A stretch of DNA of 8,423 nt from GWB1-54-5 sp035290085 (GTDB lineage Bacteria > Patescibacteriota > Gracilibacteria > Peribacterales > Peribacteraceae): NCBI GenBank assembly GCA_035290085.1, contig DATDVK010000095.1, forward strand, positions 1 through 8,423, written 5' to 3'. Position 1 is the stretch's first letter. Each line of letters begins with the position of its first letter. The notes under the pieces were generated by a model that did no database searches, was not told the DNA's origin, and was given only the letters and a program-made list of their open reading frames with translations. Made by a program: the position numbers and the translations under genes. Shown here piece after piece: positions 6,701-8,423 of this stretch.

Positions 6701-6759
6701 GCTTTCTCCTCGTGGCCCTCTACTCGTTCGGGAGGAGACGCTGGGGGTTGGTTACCTAA
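3697..6759 (+). CDS. Cohesin-like, Ig-like and triple-SLH surface protein with C-terminal membrane segment
   Basis: The product is 1020 residues. A long signal peptide ends near residue 55 (SASAAAG). Residues about 56-215 resemble a cohesin: VGRCFRVNFYAQ, then DVNSADLVVPYSSAKLEP, and later SLFAHIFFKVLSTSG. Four Ig-like repeats follow (about 219-328, 329-448, 449-555, 556-672), the first three opening with a P-x-F/V...SP-A-x-x-A-x-x-V pattern. A Cys-rich (CPACPSC) and Gly-rich linker spans about 680-705. Three SLH domains start near 765, 825 and 891, with their RAE motifs (QRAEA, TRAEA, NRAEL). A C-terminal membrane segment (about 989-1011) ends in RRR. SLH domains bind secondary wall polymers, so the protein should sit at the cell surface; the cohesin-like domain would accept the dockerin of the preceding gene. 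The start is uncertain: ATG 3697 overlaps the upstream gene by 38 bp, while in-frame GTG codons (3724, 3763, 3778) and ATG 3790 would shorten the signal. Having both SLH domains and a membrane tail is unusual. Confidence 0.8.
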   Translation: MLLPTSQKPVTAKHNPSTAGTHVLAHTVREAMLGFLFVGLLIYSMTLHVQSASAAAGQIFKMRTSGGGSTYYVGRCFRVNFYAQTDSMDVNSADLVVPYSSAKLEPHSNSSCTSVATSLLTDSLFPNYPGAGNVIEDSMLKLTGVDSSGDSPVNTGAAPTDSLFAHIFFKVLSTSGSSPLNFSFTLASTTDTNMAQDGGDGTDALDSVDNLTLALMADTNAPYFSSLSPAASATGVSITANLSFVVTDSGAGINSSTVRGKLSGSTLSVSTSGCSTTDSNRVSSCNGSADLGTMNYNANYTVTLTGGDLASTTNTGSQTWTFATEDDDDAPYVDGQSPAENASGVSTGTTIVFHIKDYKDQAGSVAGLGVDLSTVQVTVTGAGITTATYSSGDAEFGSSGTSADYTITITPATDFPENTYVHATITGSDLHIPPNEMTAEKYHFRTVDSQGPQFTNFSPAQSATSVSADTNISFTVSDVGAGIDISNTTVTVEGTAYTSASPAFSYTGTSSSYSITVNPASNYSGGQEIDVSILTRDLASPTANTGSTSYSFVIANTCTTCSVDGEDPARFTTTATTDDTVVFHVKDTGDGINQNTISATITGSGNAVPVSPVTYTGASAEMAITGTAADYTVTITLPAAISEDIAYSVSISASDVNGLAMSTVSYTFWYDSDDGAVASVCPACPSCDSGDSGGGGGHRGGGGGTAGRIISALRAQDIPIIVARRRLPGYEDPIERMLSAEIARSIEKCYIDEEEVHAAAPLTHYEDIEPGAWYEEALAAFLADGILDVSQKHFRPEDPAQRAEAAKLLTLIDGRETAEPLIPSFDDVPTQEWYYRFIETAAEKGWVKGDRDCYGSHPCSARPDGRITRAEAVAMIVRFFGLPLLSSAPQFTDNAEGTWYATYVHTAADHCILKKENGSALTFPNRTINRAELAVMLYRARQNLQYGRDCTWGGTTPGPSAFRDDGGEDTRLAASLLSPRDSAPSSPNAAVSVLLGLLAMIGFLLVALYSFGRRRWGLVT

Positions 6760-6877
6760 GAGAAACCCTGTTTCGAGCTTGTAGATTGTAGCTTGAAGGA
6801 ATGACTAAAAGCTGAAAGCTGTCAGCTGGATGCTCCAAATTGCCAATTCCCCCCATGTTTCTCACCCCCCCCAGCAC
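6760..6877. repeat. Short AGCT-rich repeats after the SLH gene
   Basis: The gap contains GCTTGTAGATTGTAGCTTG (6777-6795), an internally repeated stretch, and AAAGCTGAAAGCTGTCAGCT (6808-6827), built from repeated AGCTG units. They look like dispersed intergenic filler. There is no gene and no clear terminator for the SLH gene here. Confidence 0.4.
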
Positions 6878-6906
6878 TTGCATTAAATATGCAATTATGT
6901 TATAAT
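6878..6906 (+). promoter_or_regulatory. Strong sigma70-type promoter of the first WxL-like gene
   Basis: TTGCAT (6878-6883) and TATAAT (6901-6906) are separated by exactly 17 bp, and the -10 is extended (TGTTATAAT). Transcription would start near 6913, giving an AT-rich leader of about 50 bases before the ATG at 6964. This is the best promoter in the window and fits an abundant surface protein. Confidence 0.75.
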
Positions 6907-6963
6907 GTTCCTGTTACATGAGGCAATCCCTCAGAAAACAAATATTCTTTCCCTTCCTAATCT

Positions 6964-7686
6964 ATGGAATATCTCCATCTTTCCCCGGAGCGCCGCATGC
7001 GGGTCTTCACTGTTGGATTCACGGCAGTGGTCGCCCTGTATGCCTTCATGGCATTCGCTCTGGAGCCCATTCGCGGCTATGCGGAAACCGACAACATCGT
7101 GGTTTCTGCGGTCGTAGCTTCCACGTTCAGCATGACCTGTGCTGACGGTGTTGCCGCCATCGGCACGCTCACAGCGGGCACACCGGCCTCGGCGACTGAA
7201 AGCTGCACGCTGGCCACGAACAATGCGACCGGGTACACCGTAGCCTGGCAGGTAACCACAGGAACCGGTACTGCAGGATCCCGGTCAGGTACGGGGCACC
7301 TTAACAATGGAGATGGAGACCGCTTCCGCGCCATTCACCTGAATGATACCGATACCCCAAATCAGGGCGGCAGCGGCTACACGACTACAGTGATCGGCAC
7401 TCTGGTGGCGGATGGAGCCAACGATGAGCGCTGGGGCGGCCGTGTGACCACCAGCATCACCGGAGCATCCCGTATACTTGATTTCGCAGCAGATACTGAC
7501 TGGACCACCAAGAAATTCGCGAACGTCGCAACGGGCTCCACGGTCACCGTGGCCTCCCGTTCGGTAGAATCCGCTTCGGGCGGGGATACCATTCCGTTCG
7601 AATTCGTCGCCAAGTTAGGCACGGCGAAGTTCCAGCCGACAGGCACGTACAAGGCAACGGTGGTTGTGACCACTGCGACGCAGTAA
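6964..7686 (+). CDS. Small secreted WxL-like beta-sandwich protein, copy 1
   Basis: The product is 240 residues. The N-terminus has SPERRMR (7-13), a hydrophobic core (14-33) and a likely signal-peptidase site after GYA (40). The mature part is Thr/Ser/Gly-rich and beta-stranded. Two cysteines, C59 and C81, could form a disulfide. NNATGYTVAWQV (about 86-97) and the closing PTGTYKATVVVTTATQ resemble the cores and last strands of WxL-type and related cell-surface domains. No catalytic motif is seen. The gene has its own strong promoter and terminator, and a nearly identical copy follows at 8053, suggesting high expression or antigenic redundancy. The DUF916 protein upstream would be the natural anchor if this is a true WxL relative. 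The ATG at 6964 is chosen because the paralogue starts at the homologous position. There is no Shine-Dalgarno sequence. A pilin-like or S-layer subunit role is an alternative. Confidence 0.65.
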   Translation: MEYLHLSPERRMRVFTVGFTAVVALYAFMAFALEPIRGYAETDNIVVSAVVASTFSMTCADGVAAIGTLTAGTPASATESCTLATNNATGYTVAWQVTTGTGTAGSRSGTGHLNNGDGDRFRAIHLNDTDTPNQGGSGYTTTVIGTLVADGANDERWGGRVTTSITGASRILDFAADTDWTTKKFANVATGSTVTVASRSVESASGGDTIPFEFVAKLGTAKFQPTGTYKATVVVTTATQ

Positions 7687-7715
7687 GACAATTACAGCCA
7701 TCCATAGAAGGAAAC

Positions 7716-7746
7716 AGAAGCACTCTGCCTGAGGCAGAGTGCTTCT
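7716..7746 (+). terminator. Strong intrinsic terminator after the first WxL-like gene
   Basis: AGAAGCACTCTGCC (7716-7729) pairs perfectly with GGCAGAGTGCTTCT (7733-7746) around a TGA loop, a 14-bp stem followed by TTGGTTGTT. It lies 30 bp after the stop codon and insulates copy 1 from copy 2, so each paralogue is a separate transcription unit. Confidence 0.85.
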
Positions 7747-7972
7747 TTGGTTGTTCATGACCGCCCTCCCTGCCGGGGAAAGGAGCTGTAATCTCCAGGC
7801 TCCGGGGATACACCGCTTAAAGCCCCCACCCCCCTACCCATTCCCCCACAGGAAGAAAGGGGGAAATCACGTTCCCCGGTGCTTCTTCCAGGGAGGCCAA
7901 TGCAGTATTTTCCTCTGAAGAAAATAGAGAGAAAATGTGTTTCTTTCGTTATATTGCATGAATATAAGGTAT

Positions 7973-8000
7973 TTGATATATACAAAAAATATGTTATAAT
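7973..8000 (+). promoter_or_regulatory. Promoter of the second WxL-like gene
   Basis: TTGATA (7973-7978) and TATAAT (7995-8000) are separated by 16 bp, with an extended -10 (TGTTATAAT). The 11-mer TATGTTATAAT is identical to that in the promoter of copy 1. A second TTGCAT lies at 7954-7959, and TATATAC occurs on both sides (7977-7983 and 8002-8008). The leader would be about 46 bases. Confidence 0.65.
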
Positions 8001-8052
8001 ATATATACAGAATAAAGATATAAATAATTCGTACTTCCATACTCAAAGAAAC

Positions 8053-8423
8053 ATGAAACAAACGATACTTTCCCCGGAGCGCCGCATGCGGATTTTCACT
8101 GTGGGATTCACGGCAGTAACCATCCTCTATGCCTTCATGGCATTCGCTCTGGAGCCCATTCGCGGCTATGCGGAGACCGACAACATCGTGGTTTCTCTGG
8201 TTCTGGGATCCACGTTCAGCATGTCCTGCGCAGACGGTGTTGCCGCCATCGGCACACTCACGGCTGGCACACCGGCCTCGGCGACGGAAAACTGTACCCT
8301 GACCACGAACAATGCGACCGGGTACACCGTAGCCTGGCAGGTAACCACGGGAACCGGTACTGCAGGATCCCGGACGGGTACGGGGCACCTTGCCAATGGA
8401 GACGGAGACTTCTTCCGCGCCAT
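8053..8423 (+). CDS. Small secreted WxL-like protein, copy 2, C-terminus cut by the window edge
   Basis: The frame is open from ATG 8053 to the right edge, giving 123 full codons. It begins MKQTILSPERRMR and then follows copy 1 with about 12 differences over 118 aligned residues. The signal segment and mature core are nearly identical, including the two cysteines and NNATGYTVAWQV. Differences cluster just after the signal peptide (VVSLVLGSTF here, VVSAVVASTF in copy 1). The missing part should be about 117 residues if it matches copy 1. Its own promoter lies 53-80 bp upstream, with a stretch resembling AAAGAAAC before the ATG but no real Shine-Dalgarno sequence. Function is inferred only from copy 1. 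The duplication is recent or kept similar by gene conversion. Confidence 0.75.
   Translation, partial: MKQTILSPERRMRIFTVGFTAVTILYAFMAFALEPIRGYAETDNIVVSLVLGSTFSMSCADGVAAIGTLTAGTPASATENCTLTTNNATGYTVAWQVTTGTGTAGSRTGTGHLANGDGDFFRA

Larger units (their letters stand above)
7687..8052. other. 366-bp spacer between the paralogues
   Basis: The spacer holds no gene. It begins with a strong terminator (7716-7746). A C-rich middle with a small inverted repeat follows (TTCCCCC at 7841-7847 against GGGGGAA at 7859-7865). From about 7905 it becomes very AT-rich, ending in the promoter of copy 2. A weak 7-bp inverted repeat, TATTTTC (7906-7912) against GAAAATA (7920-7926), lies at the transition. Confidence 0.6.

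Noticed and set aside
6918..7145. ATG at 6918 close to the predicted transcription start
   Set aside because: It is in a different frame from the WxL-like gene, ends within it and has no counterpart in the second copy, although its first residues (MRQS) resemble the copy 2 start (MKQT).
1..8423. Alternative code with TGA as glycine, as in Gracilibacteria and relatives
   Set aside because: The lemA-like gene ends at TGA at the expected family length, and the other genes contain no internal in-frame TGA codons.

Overview
The window looks like accessory cell-surface DNA from an uncultivated bacterium. The proteins are exported, small-domain surface proteins: a DUF916-type membrane protein, a dockerin protein, a cohesin-like/Ig-like/SLH protein and WxL-like secreted proteins. 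The intergenic DNA is packed with short dispersed repeats. Together these features resemble Candidate Phyla Radiation genomes, and I would guess the Peregrinibacteria/Peribacteria side. That placement is an inference from gene style, not from a marker gene. TGA is used as a stop (lemA-like gene), so the code appears standard. Shine-Dalgarno sequences are weak or absent, and several genes have an extended -10 promoter (TGnTATnnT) close to the start codon.

Layout. Positions 1-277 (minus): the 5' part of an unknown exported protein with an eleven-leucine hydrophobic core, running off the left edge. Positions 278-627: no gene; a 246-bp MITE-like element (357-602) filled with nested GC-rich hairpins. 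Positions 628-1188 (minus): a divergent LemA-family protein with its own promoter. Positions 1189-1483: the divergent intergenic region, carrying a second MITE-like element (1301-1444) with 15-bp perfect terminal inverted repeats and flanking 11-bp direct repeats. Positions 1484-2578 (plus): a DUF916-family protein with signal peptide, two beta-domains, C-terminal membrane anchor and Lys-rich tail. Positions 2579-3089: no gene; two copies of a dispersed 24-bp repeat and a 170-bp imperfect palindrome. Positions 3090-3734: a small exported dockerin protein. Positions 3697-6759: a 1020-residue protein with a cohesin-like N-terminal domain, four Ig-like domains, a Cys/Gly-rich linker, three SLH domains and a C-terminal membrane segment; its start overlaps the dockerin gene. 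Positions 6964-7686: a small secreted WxL-like protein, with a clear promoter in front and a strong terminator behind. Positions 8053-8423: a second, roughly 90% identical copy, cut by the right edge and with its own promoter.

How the parts may work together (inference): the overlapping pair at 3090-6759 reads as a ligand-receptor set. The dockerin protein could dock onto the cohesin-like domain of the SLH protein, which is held in the envelope by SLH domains and a membrane tail. The DUF916 protein resembles the peptidoglycan- and WxL-interacting proteins of Gram-positive WxL clusters, and the tandem small proteins resemble their WxL partners. The window could therefore encode a miniature surface-display system that combines cellulosome-type and WxL-type modules in an organism not known for either.
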